Notes under the pieces: generated by a model | Seen by the model: only the letters and a program-made list of their open reading frames with translations | Database searches by the model: none | Told to the model about the DNA's origin: nothing | In this document: one piece after another, positions 54,117 to 63,862 of the stretch | Numbering within the stretch: position 1 is the first letter of the stretch | Layout of the letters: each line of letters opens with the position of its first letter | Position numbers and translations under genes: made by a program | Origin: Roseomonas sp. AR75 | Lineage (GTDB): Bacteria > Pseudomonadota > Alphaproteobacteria > Acetobacterales > Acetobacteraceae | Direction of reading: 5' to 3' | DNA: 64,000 nt | NCBI RefSeq assembly: GCF_005222815.1 | Contig: NZ_STGB01000001.1 | Coordinates: forward strand, 620,001 to 684,000

Positions 54117-55082
54117 TCAGTCGACGCGGATGCGCGCTACCCGCGCAACTTCCGCCCAGCGCGCCGATTCCTCGTTCACCAGCTTCGTGAAGTCGTCGAG
54201 GCTCATCGGCGACGGGTTGGAGCCGAGCGTGTTGAACGTCCGGATGATCTCCGGGTCCCGCAGGATCTGGTTGATCGCGTCGTTCAGCGTCTGCCGGATC
54301 TCCCTCGGCATGCCGCGCGGTCCGAAGATCGCCCACCACGATTCCGCCTCGTAGTCCAGGCCTGTCTGACGCACCGTCGGCGCCTCCGGCGAGTCCGGCG
54401 GACGCCCTTCGGCGGTGTAGGCGAGCACGCGCACGAGGCCGTCGCGCATCTGGCCCGCGGCGCTGGCCGGCGTGGTAAGGATAACCTGCACGTCGCCGCC
54501 GAGCAGGCCGATCATCGCAGGGCCTATGCCGCGATAGGGCACGTGCTGCATGCGCGTGCCGGCGCGCATGTTGAAGTACTCGGAGATGAAGTGCGTGGAA
54601 CTGCCGGCGCCCGCGGTGGCATAGAACATCCGGTCGCCGCGTTGCTTCGCCATCGCGATCAGGTCGTGCAAGGACTTCGCCGGCGAGTTCGCCGGCACGA
54701 TCACCGCGAAGGGGCTGCGTGTCAGCATCGCCACCGTGTCGAAGGAGGCGACCTGGTAGCCGGTCTGCTGCACCGCCGGCGCCGTGACGAAGGACGCCGT
54801 GGTCGAGAGCAGGGTGTAGCCGTCGGGCGGAGCCGCCGCGACAAGGGCAGTCCCGATCGCACTGCCCGCGCCACCGCGGTTGTCGATCACGAAAGGCTGC
54901 CCGAAGCGTGCATGCAGCCGCTCCAGTACGGGGCGCGTATGGGCATCCGTGCTGCCCCCCGGCGCAAAGGGAATGACGACGCGGATCGGCCTGGTCGGCC
55001 ATGCCTGCGCATGCGTCGGCTCGGGACCGAGCAGCGTGGCCAATGCCGTAAGCGCGACGCCTCGCCTCGTGAATGCGACCAT
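54117..55082 (-). CDS. Bug/TctC-family periplasmic receptor, copy 1
   Basis: A 321-residue tripartite tricarboxylate receptor, a Venus-flytrap protein that binds carboxylates. It has an N-terminal signal (TRRGVALTALATLLG...THAQ). The mature protein starts with WPTRPIRVVIPFAPGGSTD, the Bug signature, followed by VIDNRGGAGSAIGT, the ligand loop YATAGAGSSTHFISEYF and HVPYRGIGPAMIGLLGGDV. AGGAGG is 7 bases before ATG 55082. It follows the AMP-forming ligase gene by 33 bases on the same strand. No TctA/TctB genes are near. Confidence 0.93.
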   Translation of the reverse strand: MVAFTRRGVALTALATLLGPEPTHAQAWPTRPIRVVIPFAPGGSTDAHTRPVLERLHARFGQPFVIDNRGGAGSAIGTALVAAAPPDGYTLLSTTASFVTAPAVQQTGYQVASFDTVAMLTRSPFAVIVPANSPAKSLHDLIAMAKQRGDRMFYATAGAGSSTHFISEYFNMRAGTRMQHVPYRGIGPAMIGLLGGDVQVILTTPASAAGQMRDGLVRVLAYTAEGRPPDSPEAPTVRQTGLDYEAESWWAIFGPRGMPREIRQTLNDAINQILRDPEIIRTFNTLGSNPSPMSLDDFTKLVNEESARWAEVARVARIRVD

Positions 55083-55115
55083 GGGTTTCCTCCTTCCGGG
55101 CAACGCCGCGCCGGC

Positions 55116-56723
55116 TCAGCCGAGGCCGAGATCGGTGAGGGCGTACTCGCGCAGCTTGCTCTTCTGCACCTTGGAACTCGCGGTCATGCCGATGTGATCG
55201 AAGCTGTCGACGATGCGCAGATGGTGCGGCACGCGAAAGCCTGCGAGGCGCTCCCGGCACCACGCGACCAGCTCGTCCGGCGTCGCGGCGTCGCGCCCGT
55301 GCAGGATGACGTAGGCGGCGGGCACCTCCATCAGTCGCGGGTGCGGCACCCCGATGACCTGCGCCTGCACCACGGCGGGATGCGCATGCAGCACGTCCTC
55401 GACCTCCGCAGGCGCGACGTTCTCGCCGCCGACGCGGATCAGTTCCTTCGCACGGCCGGCGAAGCGCAGCCGCCCCGCCTCGTCCATCACGCCGAGGTCG
55501 CCGGTGTGCAGCCAGCCATCGCGGTCGATGGCGCGCGCGGTCTGCTCGGGCATGTTGTAGTAGCCCTTCATCAGCGACCAGCCGCGCACCAGGATCTCGC
55601 CGAGCTCGCCGACCGGGCGGATCGCGCCGCTGTCGAGATCGGCGATCCGCACCTCCAACCCCGGAAGGGGGAAGGCGAAGCCATCCAGCCGCTTCGCAGG
55701 ATCGTCGTCGTGCGGTCCCATCGCGACATTCGGCGAGGCTTCCGACTGGCCATAGGCTGAACAGATCCCCGGCATGCCGAAGCGCTGCTGCGCCTGACGC
55801 ATCACCTCGCCGGTCGCCGCCGCCCAGCCGCCGCGCAGCGCGATGCGCTCCTCCGGCGGGCGAGGCTGGCCGATCATCATCAGGAACATCGTGTCGTTGC
55901 CGGAGATATGCGTGCAGCATTCATCCTGCAGCATGCGCACGGCCAAGGCCGCATCGAAGGTCGGCGTCGTGATGTAGGTGGCGCCGGCAATCAGCGCCGT
56001 CAGGAAGGAGAGCGTGACGCCCGCGACATGAAAGAGCGGTCGCTGGCTGAAGTAGCGATCGCCTGGCCGTAGGTCGAGCCGCCGGCCGACATGGAACGCG
56101 TCGCGCAGCATGCCGTCATGCGACAGCATCGCACCCTTCGGCGCGGAGGTGGTGCCGGAGGTGTATTGGATGAGGGCGACGTCGTCGGGCTGCACGCCCT
56201 GTGCGGCTGGGGCGAAGCCTGGCGTCGCAGCGGTCGTCATCTCGGAATAGGGCAGGGCGCCCGCCGGCACGTCGTCGCCCTGCACGATGACCGTGCGCAG
56301 CCGCGGAAGCTCGGCGCCGGGCAGCGCGCCGTCCAGCGCCGGCTCGATGCCGCGGAGCATGGCGACGAAGTCCACCTTGAGCAGGCGGTCCTGCATGACA
56401 AGGAAGCAGCAATCGGATTGCCGCAAGGCATAGGCGATCTCGGGCGGGCGCAACCGCGTGTTGATCGGCACGACTACCGCCCCGAGCGTGCCCGCGGCCA
56501 GCAGCAGCGTAGCCCATTCGACCGAATTGCCCATGCAGATCGCAACATGCTCGCCACGGCGCAGGCCAAGCCGCCGCAGGTTGTCCGCCCGGGAAAGCAC
56601 CCGGTCGCGCAGTGCCGAGAAGGTGACCCGCTCTTCGGGCAGGACGATGGCCTCGGTCTCGGGCCAGAGGCGCGCCGCCCGCTCCAGCGCACCCCAATAG
56701 GTCGTCCTCGGCCAATCGGACAT
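55116..56723 (-). CDS. AMP-forming acyl-CoA synthetase
   Basis: A 535-residue member of the adenylate-forming family that activates a carboxylic acid with ATP and CoA. Core motifs are IQYTSGTTSAPKGAMLSH (A3), SAYGQSEASPNVAMG (A5), GWLHTGDLGVMDEAGRLRF (A7) and the hinge GRAKELIRVGGENVAP (A8). The C-terminal catalytic Lys is in SSKVQKSKLREYA. ATG 56723 begins the family N-terminus. It is divergent from the second Bug receptor, with an operator-like site in between, and is followed by the first Bug gene. Confidence 0.94.
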   Translation of the reverse strand: MSDWPRTTYWGALERAARLWPETEAIVLPEERVTFSALRDRVLSRADNLRRLGLRRGEHVAICMGNSVEWATLLLAAGTLGAVVVPINTRLRPPEIAYALRQSDCCFLVMQDRLLKVDFVAMLRGIEPALDGALPGAELPRLRTVIVQGDDVPAGALPYSEMTTAATPGFAPAAQGVQPDDVALIQYTSGTTSAPKGAMLSHDGMLRDAFHVGRRLDLRPGDRYFSQRPLFHVAGVTLSFLTALIAGATYITTPTFDAALAVRMLQDECCTHISGNDTMFLMMIGQPRPPEERIALRGGWAAATGEVMRQAQQRFGMPGICSAYGQSEASPNVAMGPHDDDPAKRLDGFAFPLPGLEVRIADLDSGAIRPVGELGEILVRGWSLMKGYYNMPEQTARAIDRDGWLHTGDLGVMDEAGRLRFAGRAKELIRVGGENVAPAEVEDVLHAHPAVVQAQVIGVPHPRLMEVPAAYVILHGRDAATPDELVAWCRERLAGFRVPHHLRIVDSFDHIGMTASSKVQKSKLREYALTDLGLG

Positions 56724-56785
56724 CCGGCGCCCAGCCCTCCCAACTGCCACGGCGTCTGTGGCCGCTACGGACGATGTTGACGGAA

Positions 56786-56805
56786 TTTCGACCAGACGGT
56801 CAATA
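56786..56805. promoter_or_regulatory. Operator-like site B, GACC-N4-GGTC, in the 56.8 kb divergent promoter
   Basis: TTTCGACCAGACGGTCAATA has the inverted-repeat core GACC-AGAC-GGTC (56790-56801) and matches site A in 17 of 20 bases. A possible -35 TTGACG lies at 56777-56782. TTGAC (56777-56781) and GTCAA (56799-56803) also form a wider inverted repeat. It lies between the ligase gene and the Bug-tetR operon, so a TetR bound here would regulate itself. Confidence 0.6.
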
Positions 56806-56868
56806 TGCATTCCGTGCGTCACGCCGTCGTGCATGCGCGGGCGCGCCGGACGCAGAAGGGAGGAAGCG

Positions 56869-57852
56869 ATGACCGAGTCCTGCAGGATCCGCCGACGTTC
56901 CCTGGTCATCGCCGCGGCGCTGGCGGCGCCGGCGCTCGCACGCGCGCAGGAGGCTGTGTGGAAGCCGGACCGGACCGTGCGCATGTTCGTGCCCTTCGCG
57001 CCTGGCGGCCCCTCCGACACATTCGGTCGCATCTTCGCCGATGCCTTCTCGCAGCAGATCGGCCAGACCGTCGCCGTGGAGAACCGCGCGGGCGGCGGCG
57101 GCGTGGTGGGCGTGGATGCGGTGGCGAAGTCGCGGCCGGACGGGCTGACCATCGGCATCACCGGCGCCAGCGCACTGGTCGTCGCGCCGGCGCTGCCGCA
57201 GCCCATGCCGTTCCGGGTCTTCGAGGACCTGGCGAACCTCACGCCCGTGGTGCGCGTGCGGCAATGCGTCGTGGTCAGCGGGCGCGCGCGCTACCGCAAC
57301 CTGACGGACTTCATTGCCGATGCAAAGGCGCAACGGGAGCCGCTGCCCATCGCTTCCTCCGGTGCGACCTCGGCACTCGCCACCGCGCTGCTGGCGCAGG
57401 AGGCCGGGATCCAGCTGACGGATGTGCGCTATCGCGGCGCCGCGCCGGCGCTGACGGACCTGCTGGCGCAGCGCGTGGTCGCCACGATCGTGGATCTGCC
57501 CGTGGCGCTCGGCCATATCCGCAGCGGCGACCTCAGGGCGCTGGCGATCACCAGCCGCACCCGTGCGCCGGAACTGCCGGAGGTGCAGACCGCGAGTGAG
57601 CAGGGCCTGCCCGGGCTTGCGACGGACAACTGGTATGGCCTCGCGGCGCCGGGCCAGACGCCGGAGAACATCCTGCGCGGGCTGCATGCGGCCTCCGTCG
57701 CGGCGCTTCGCTCGCCGCAGCTTGCCGCGGCCTTTGCGCAACGTGCAGGCGAGCCCCTGCCGATGACGCGGGAGGAGTTCGTCGCCTTCCTGCGCGCGGA
57801 AGAACGGAAATGGGCGCCGCTGGTGAAGGCGAGCGGAATGGACTCCCTTTGA
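56869..57852 (+). CDS. Bug/TctC-family periplasmic receptor, copy 2
   Basis: A 327-residue carboxylate receptor. The Tat-like signal RIRRRSLVIAAALAAPALAR is followed by the Bug signature VRMFVPFAPGGPSDTFGRI and AVENRAGGGGVVGVDAVAK, then the ligand loop IASSGATSALATALL and VRYRGAAPALTDLLAQ. ATG 56869 has GGGAGG (56859-56864) upstream. It is co-transcribed with the TetR regulator, whose TTG start overlaps its stop. Confidence 0.93.
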   Translation: MTESCRIRRRSLVIAAALAAPALARAQEAVWKPDRTVRMFVPFAPGGPSDTFGRIFADAFSQQIGQTVAVENRAGGGGVVGVDAVAKSRPDGLTIGITGASALVVAPALPQPMPFRVFEDLANLTPVVRVRQCVVVSGRARYRNLTDFIADAKAQREPLPIASSGATSALATALLAQEAGIQLTDVRYRGAAPALTDLLAQRVVATIVDLPVALGHIRSGDLRALAITSRTRAPELPEVQTASEQGLPGLATDNWYGLAAPGQTPENILRGLHAASVAALRSPQLAAAFAQRAGEPLPMTREEFVAFLRAEERKWAPLVKASGMDSL

Positions 57853-58493
57853 GTAGCAGCCGAGTCGCGACGCCGCGTCGGCGCGCCGCGTCCGCGCGCG
57901 CCGGCCACGCCTTCGATCGCGACGCCCAGCGCGAGCAGAAGCGCCGCGCGCTGCTGCATGAGGCGGCGCGGCTGATCAATGCGCGCGGCGCCGGGGCGGT
58001 CTCGCTGGAGGATGTCGGCAGCGGGCTCAGCATCAGCAAGGCCGCGGTCTACTACTATTTCCGCAGCAAGCAGGACCTGCTGGCCGAGTGCTACTCGATG
58101 TCCTTCGACGTCTGGGAAGGCGCGCTGGATGCCGCCGAGGCGGCCGGCAGCACCGGCGCGGCGAAGGTGGAACTGTTCATCCGCCGCTATCTGGCGGATG
58201 GGCTTTCCGCGCTGCAGCCGATGATCCTGGTGCGGGAACAGGAAGCCCTCCAGGCGCCGCTGCGGCAGCGCGTGGAGAAGCGGCGCAAGGCGTTGCGAAA
58301 CCGGCTGCGTGGCTTCATCGCCCAGGGTGTCGCGGATGGCAGCTTCCGCCCGCTGGATGCGAGGGTCGCGACGACGGTGATTGGCGCCGCGATCTCCTGG
58401 CTGCTGCGCACCTATCGCGAGGACGGCCCGCTCAGCCGCGAGGCCTTCATCGAAAGCGCTGTCGGATTGCTGCTGCAGGGCATGCGGGCGTGA
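57849..58493 (+). CDS. TetR/AcrR-family transcriptional regulator
   Basis: A 214-residue repressor. The N-terminal extension is basic (TPRRRAAS...). The helix-turn-helix is LEDVGSGLSISKAAVYYYF near residues 55-75, followed by RSKQDLLAECYSM. The C-terminal ligand-binding domain is of the kind that often senses acyl-CoA or an aromatic/aliphatic acid. The start TTG 57849 is chosen because it overlaps the Bug stop (TTGA); the frame is open further upstream inside the Bug gene. It probably binds sites A and B and so controls the block 43559-58493; this is inference from position and motif sharing. Confidence 0.9.
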   Translation: MSSSRVATPRRRAASARAGHAFDRDAQREQKRRALLHEAARLINARGAGAVSLEDVGSGLSISKAAVYYYFRSKQDLLAECYSMSFDVWEGALDAAEAAGSTGAAKVELFIRRYLADGLSALQPMILVREQEALQAPLRQRVEKRRKALRNRLRGFIAQGVADGSFRPLDARVATTVIGAAISWLLRTYREDGPLSREAFIESAVGLLLQGMRA

Positions 58494-58497
58494 CGCC

Positions 58498-59217
58498 TCA
58501 GCGCCCGTTATTCTTCCGCCAGGCCGCAAACTCCTCCAGGCTCTTCGGATCCGTCGCGGGATAGAGGCCGCGGATCGAGCGGCCTTCCGCCACCTTCTCC
58601 GCGACGAAATCCTCATACGCCGTCATCTCCGTGCCCTCCGCGGCAATCTCCTCGGCCAGGTGCGCGGGGATCACGATCACGCCGTCGGCATCGCCCACCA
58701 GCACGTCGCCAGGGAACACCGGCGCATCGCCGCAGCCGATCGGCACGTTGATGTCGATGGCGTGGTTCAGCGTCAGGTTGGTCGGCGCCGACGGGCGGCT
58801 GTGGTAGGCGGGGATGCCCAGTGCCCCGATCTCCGCGGAGTCACGGAAGCCGCCATCGGTCACCACGCCCGCGACGCCGCGCGCCTTCAGCCGGCCCACC
58901 AGGATCGCGCCGGCGGAAGCGGCCCGCGCATCCTTGCGGCTGTCGAAGACCAGCACCGCGCCGGGCGGGCATTCCTCGATCGCCCTGCGCTGCGGATGGG
59001 CGGGGTCCCGAAAGACCTCAAGGCCGTTCAGGTCCTCGCGCGCCGGAATGTAGCGGACCGTATAGGCCTCGCCGACCATGCTCTCGTCCGCGGCGGCATG
59101 CAGCGGCAGCACGCCCTGGACCATCTGCGTGCGGAGGCCGCGCTTGAACAGCGCGGTCGCGATGGTGGCGGTGCTGATCCGGCGCAGCCTGGCGCGAGTC
59201 TCTTCGTTCAGCGGCAT
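58498..59217 (-). CDS. RraA-family protein (probable 2-keto acid aldolase)
   Basis: A 239-residue RraA/HMG-aldolase-family protein. These trimers either inhibit RNase E or act as metal-dependent class II aldolases on 4-hydroxy-2-oxo acids. The catalytic block is GVAGVVTDGGFRDSAEI, in which the Arg-Asp pair serves substrate and metal water, plus VLVGDADGVIVIP. Its position 16 bases after an IlvD/Edd-type dehydratase favours the aldolase role, cleaving the 2-keto-3-deoxy acid made by that enzyme. Its stop faces the tetR stop 4 bases away. Confidence 0.88.
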   Translation of the reverse strand: MPLNEETRARLRRISTATIATALFKRGLRTQMVQGVLPLHAAADESMVGEAYTVRYIPAREDLNGLEVFRDPAHPQRRAIEECPPGAVLVFDSRKDARAASAGAILVGRLKARGVAGVVTDGGFRDSAEIGALGIPAYHSRPSAPTNLTLNHAIDINVPIGCGDAPVFPGDVLVGDADGVIVIPAHLAEEIAAEGTEMTAYEDFVAEKVAEGRSIRGLYPATDPKSLEEFAAWRKNNGR

Positions 59218-59233
59218 CGCATTCGGCTTTCGC

Positions 59234-60979
<1,746 letters not shown>

Positions 60980-61053
60980 TTCTTGGCCTCTCGCGGTCCG
61001 TGGTCGCGGCACTGTCGGTCAGGCCGCTTCCCAGGGGAAGCGGCCCGCAGCGA

Positions 61054-62028
61054 TCATTCGATGCGGATCTGCGCGCGGCGCGCCACCTCGCCCCAGCGCT
61101 GCGTCTCGCTGGCGACGAAGGAACGGAACTGGTCGGGCGAGCTGCCCACCGGCGTGATGCCCAGCGCCTGGAAGCGCCCGGCAACCGCCTCGGTCCGCAG
61201 CGCCTTCACCGCTTCCTGGTTCAACCTTGCGACGATCTCCGGCGCCACCCGCGACGGCGCGAAGAGCCCGTGCCAGGACAGGCTCTCGAACCCGGGCACG
61301 CTCTCCGCCACGGCGGGGATGTCCGGCGCGGCCGGCGCGCGCTGCAGCGAGGTGACGCCGAGGATGCGCAGCTTGCCTTCCTGCGCCAGCGGCCAGACGG
61401 AGGAGAAGTTGTCGAAGGCCATCGGCAGCTCGCCGGACATCAGCGCGGTGGCCACGCCCGCGCTGCCGCGATAGGGCACATGCTCCAGTTCCGTTCCGGT
61501 AAGCTGGCCGAACAGCGCGCCGGCGAGGTGGATGGAAGTGCCGACGCCGGAGGTGCCGAAGGCAACGTCCCGCGCCGGGCGTGCCTTCAGATAGGCGACC
61601 AGTTCCGGCACCGTGCGGACCGGCAGGCTGGGCGTGACGGCGAGCGCATTGGGCTGCGCGGCCAACTGCGTGATCGGCGCGAAGTCGCGGGCCACGTCAT
61701 AGGGCAGGCGCGGATAGATCGCGGGGTTGATGGCGTGGCTGCTGATGGTGCCGAGGCAGATCGTGTAGCCATCGGGATTGGCCCGGGCGCAGGCCTCGCT
61801 GCCGATGTTCCCGCCGGCGCCAGGACGGTTCTCGATCACGAAGGTCGCGCCCATCGCCTTGCCCATCTCGCCGGTGACCAGGCGGGCGACGGTGTCGGAG
61901 GTGCCTGCGGCGAAGGGCACGATCACGCGGATCGGCTGCGAAGGCCAGGGCCGCCCCTGTGCCAGCGCGGGCAGGGCGGCGAGCGAGAGAAGCCCCGCCA
62001 GGACGAGGCGGCGCGCGGGATGAGCCAT
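61054..62028 (-). CDS. Bug/TctC-family periplasmic receptor, copy 3
   Basis: A 324-residue receptor with signal RRLVLAGLLSLAALPALAQ. The opening strand reads PIRVIVPFAAGTSDTVARL, one Gly fewer than the common PFAAGG-x-TD. VIENRPGAGGNIGSEACA, the ligand loop FGTSGVGTSIHLAGALF and HVPYRGSAGVATALMSGE are all canonical. First gene of the receptor-dehydratase-RraA operon, divergent from a GntR regulator; its ligand is therefore probably a sugar acid. No permease is adjacent. Confidence 0.93.
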   Translation of the reverse strand: MAHPARRLVLAGLLSLAALPALAQGRPWPSQPIRVIVPFAAGTSDTVARLVTGEMGKAMGATFVIENRPGAGGNIGSEACARANPDGYTICLGTISSHAINPAIYPRLPYDVARDFAPITQLAAQPNALAVTPSLPVRTVPELVAYLKARPARDVAFGTSGVGTSIHLAGALFGQLTGTELEHVPYRGSAGVATALMSGELPMAFDNFSSVWPLAQEGKLRILGVTSLQRAPAAPDIPAVAESVPGFESLSWHGLFAPSRVAPEIVARLNQEAVKALRTEAVAGRFQALGITPVGSSPDQFRSFVASETQRWGEVARRAQIRIE

Positions 62029-62082
62029 GGACGTACCTCCGGATTGGGCCGTCGTCGCGGCGCGGCCCGGTTGCGTACTCTG

Positions 62083-62098
62083 ATCTGATATATGAGAT
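62083..62098. promoter_or_regulatory. AT-rich palindrome, probable GntR/FCD operator
   Basis: ATCTGATATATGAGAT is symmetric at 14 of 16 positions (ATCT-x-ATATAT-x-AGAT). It lies in the 126-base gap between the receptor operon (start 62028) and the GntR gene (start 62155), 54 bases upstream of the former. The AT-rich patch stands out in this GC-rich sequence, and AT-rich palindromes of this kind are typical FCD-regulator sites. Confidence 0.6.
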
Positions 62099-62154
62099 TA
62101 AAGCGGTCAAGACAAATATTGGTCGCCGGTCCCGGTGCTGCTAAGCCGGCGGCA

Positions 62155-62910
62155 ATGAGCGAAACAAGCGACCTGCGCGCCCGCGCGCCGTCAGGTGGCC
62201 CGGACGACGGCCTGGCTGCGCTCGCGCCGCTCGGGCCGCGGCGCTCGGCAGCGGACCATGCGTATGCCAGCCTGCGCCAGGCACTGATCTCGCTGGCGCT
62301 GCCGCCTGGCACCGTCATCGCCCGCGGCGCCTTGGCACAGCGGCTCAGCATCAGCCAGACGCCGGTGCGTGAGGCGCTGATCCGCCTGCAGGCCGAGCAG
62401 CTCATCGAGGTCGTGCCGCATTCCGCCACCCGCGTGACGCGCATCGACCTCGCCGCGGCGAAGGAGGCGCATTTCCTCCGCCTGGCGATCGAGCTGGAAA
62501 TCGTGCGCCGCCTCGTTGCCGCACCGGATGCCGGGCTCGCCGCCACCCTGCGGGGCGAGCTTGCGCGGATGCGGGCGCTTCTGTCGGCCGGCGACCGCAC
62601 CGGCTTCGCCGAGGCCGACGAGGCGTTCCACGACGCGCTCTATGCCGCCGCGGAAGTCCCTGGCCTGCGCGCGCTGGTACGCAGCCGCAGCGGGCACCTG
62701 GATCGTCTCCGGCGCCTACACCTGCCCGAGCCGGGCAAGGCCGATGCGGTGCTCGCCGAGCATGAGGCGCTTGCCGACGCGATCCTGGAGGGCGATGCGC
62801 CGCGGGCGGAGGCCCGGCTGCGCGCGCATCTGTCCGGCACCTTCGCCGAGGCCCCGCGCCTGCGTGCGACGGCGCCGCACTTCTTCGAAGACGCGGCGCG
62901 CGCGGCCTGA
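62155..62910 (+). CDS. GntR-family regulator with FCD domain
   Basis: A 251-residue regulator. The winged helix is at about residues 40-100: ADHAYASLRQALISLALPPG, the recognition helix LSISQTPVREALIRL and the wing LIEVVPHSATRVTRI. The FCD ligand/metal domain follows (EADEAFHDALYAAAEV, VLAEHEALADAILEGD). ATG 62155 is chosen; the frame is open upstream to 62092 but that would cover the promoter. It probably controls the divergent Bug-dehydratase-RraA operon in response to a sugar-acid ligand. Confidence 0.93.
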   Translation: MSETSDLRARAPSGGPDDGLAALAPLGPRRSAADHAYASLRQALISLALPPGTVIARGALAQRLSISQTPVREALIRLQAEQLIEVVPHSATRVTRIDLAAAKEAHFLRLAIELEIVRRLVAAPDAGLAATLRGELARMRALLSAGDRTGFAEADEAFHDALYAAAEVPGLRALVRSRSGHLDRLRRLHLPEPGKADAVLAEHEALADAILEGDAPRAEARLRAHLSGTFAEAPRLRATAPHFFEDAARAA

Positions 62911-62916
62911 GCGACG

Positions 62917-63783
62917 CTACGCGTCCAGCACGCGACGCATCCGCGCAGGATCAGGCGTGATGCCCGTGAATAGCCGGAATGCCTCCACCGCCTGGAACAG
63001 CGCCATGCCGGTGCCGTCCACGGTGCGGCAGCCGCGTGCGCCGGCGGCGCGGAGGAACTCGGTCTCGCGCGGGAAATAGACGATCTCCGAGACCCAGAGC
63101 GACGGGCGCAGCAGCCCCACGGGAAGGGGCATCCCCGGGTATGTCTGCATGCCGATCGGCGTGCAGTTCACCACGCCGTCCGCATCCGCGACCGCCGCGT
63201 CGAGATCGCCAACGGCCACCGCGCGCCCCGCGCCGAAGCGGGCGGCCAGCGCCCCGGCAAGCGCCGCCGCCTTTACCGTATCCGTGTCGAACAGGCGCAG
63301 CTGCGTCGCGCCCAGCGTCAGTGCCGCATGCGCCACCGCCGCACCTGCGCCGCCGGCGCCGAGTTGCACTACCCTGCCCGGCGCAACACCGGGCAGGCCG
63401 CGCCGGAAACCCTCGGCCCAGCCGAACCAGTCGGTGTTGTGACCGATGCGCCGTCCGTCGCGCAGTACCACGGTGTTCACCGCGCCGATGGCGCGCGCAT
63501 CGTCGGAGAGCTCATGCAGCAGCGGCAGCACGGCCTGCTTGCAGGGATGGGTGATGTTGAGCCCGGCGAAGCCCATGCGTTCGGCGCTGGTCAGCAGGTC
63601 AGGCAGGGCTTCCACGCCAAGTCCCAGCTCCGCCAGGTCGATCAGGCGGTAGATGCTGCGCAGTCCCTGCGCCGCGCCTTCGCGCTCATGCATGGCCGGC
63701 GTGCGGGAGGCCTGGATGCCGGCGCCGATCAGTCCGCAGAGCACGGCCGGCCAAGCGCTCGTGTCGGGTGGCACGGCTGTCAT
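62917..63783 (-). CDS. Shikimate/quinate dehydrogenase family protein
   Basis: A 288-residue AroE-fold enzyme. It has the catalytic Lys in LNITHPCKQAVLP and Asp in IGHNTDWFGWAEGF, and the NAD(P) loop QLGAGGAGAAVAHAALTLG. Near the C-terminus are NCTPIGMQTYPGMPLP and GTGMALFQAVEAF. The strand after the loop ends in LFDTDTVKA, with Asp at the position favouring NAD, as in catabolic quinate/shikimate dehydrogenases. The divergent neighbour starts like a 3-dehydroshikimate dehydratase, so a quinate/shikimate degradation role is more likely than biosynthesis. Confidence 0.88.
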   Translation of the reverse strand: MTAVPPDTSAWPAVLCGLIGAGIQASRTPAMHEREGAAQGLRSIYRLIDLAELGLGVEALPDLLTSAERMGFAGLNITHPCKQAVLPLLHELSDDARAIGAVNTVVLRDGRRIGHNTDWFGWAEGFRRGLPGVAPGRVVQLGAGGAGAAVAHAALTLGATQLRLFDTDTVKAAALAGALAARFGAGRAVAVGDLDAAVADADGVVNCTPIGMQTYPGMPLPVGLLRPSLWVSEIVYFPRETEFLRAAGARGCRTVDGTGMALFQAVEAFRLFTGITPDPARMRRVLDA

Positions 63784-63862
63784 CGGCGCGGGTTTGGTCC
63801 ATCCCGTGAAGGCATGTCAATCTGCCGGGTGCCTCCGCGCAAACCGAAGGGAGCAGGCAAGC

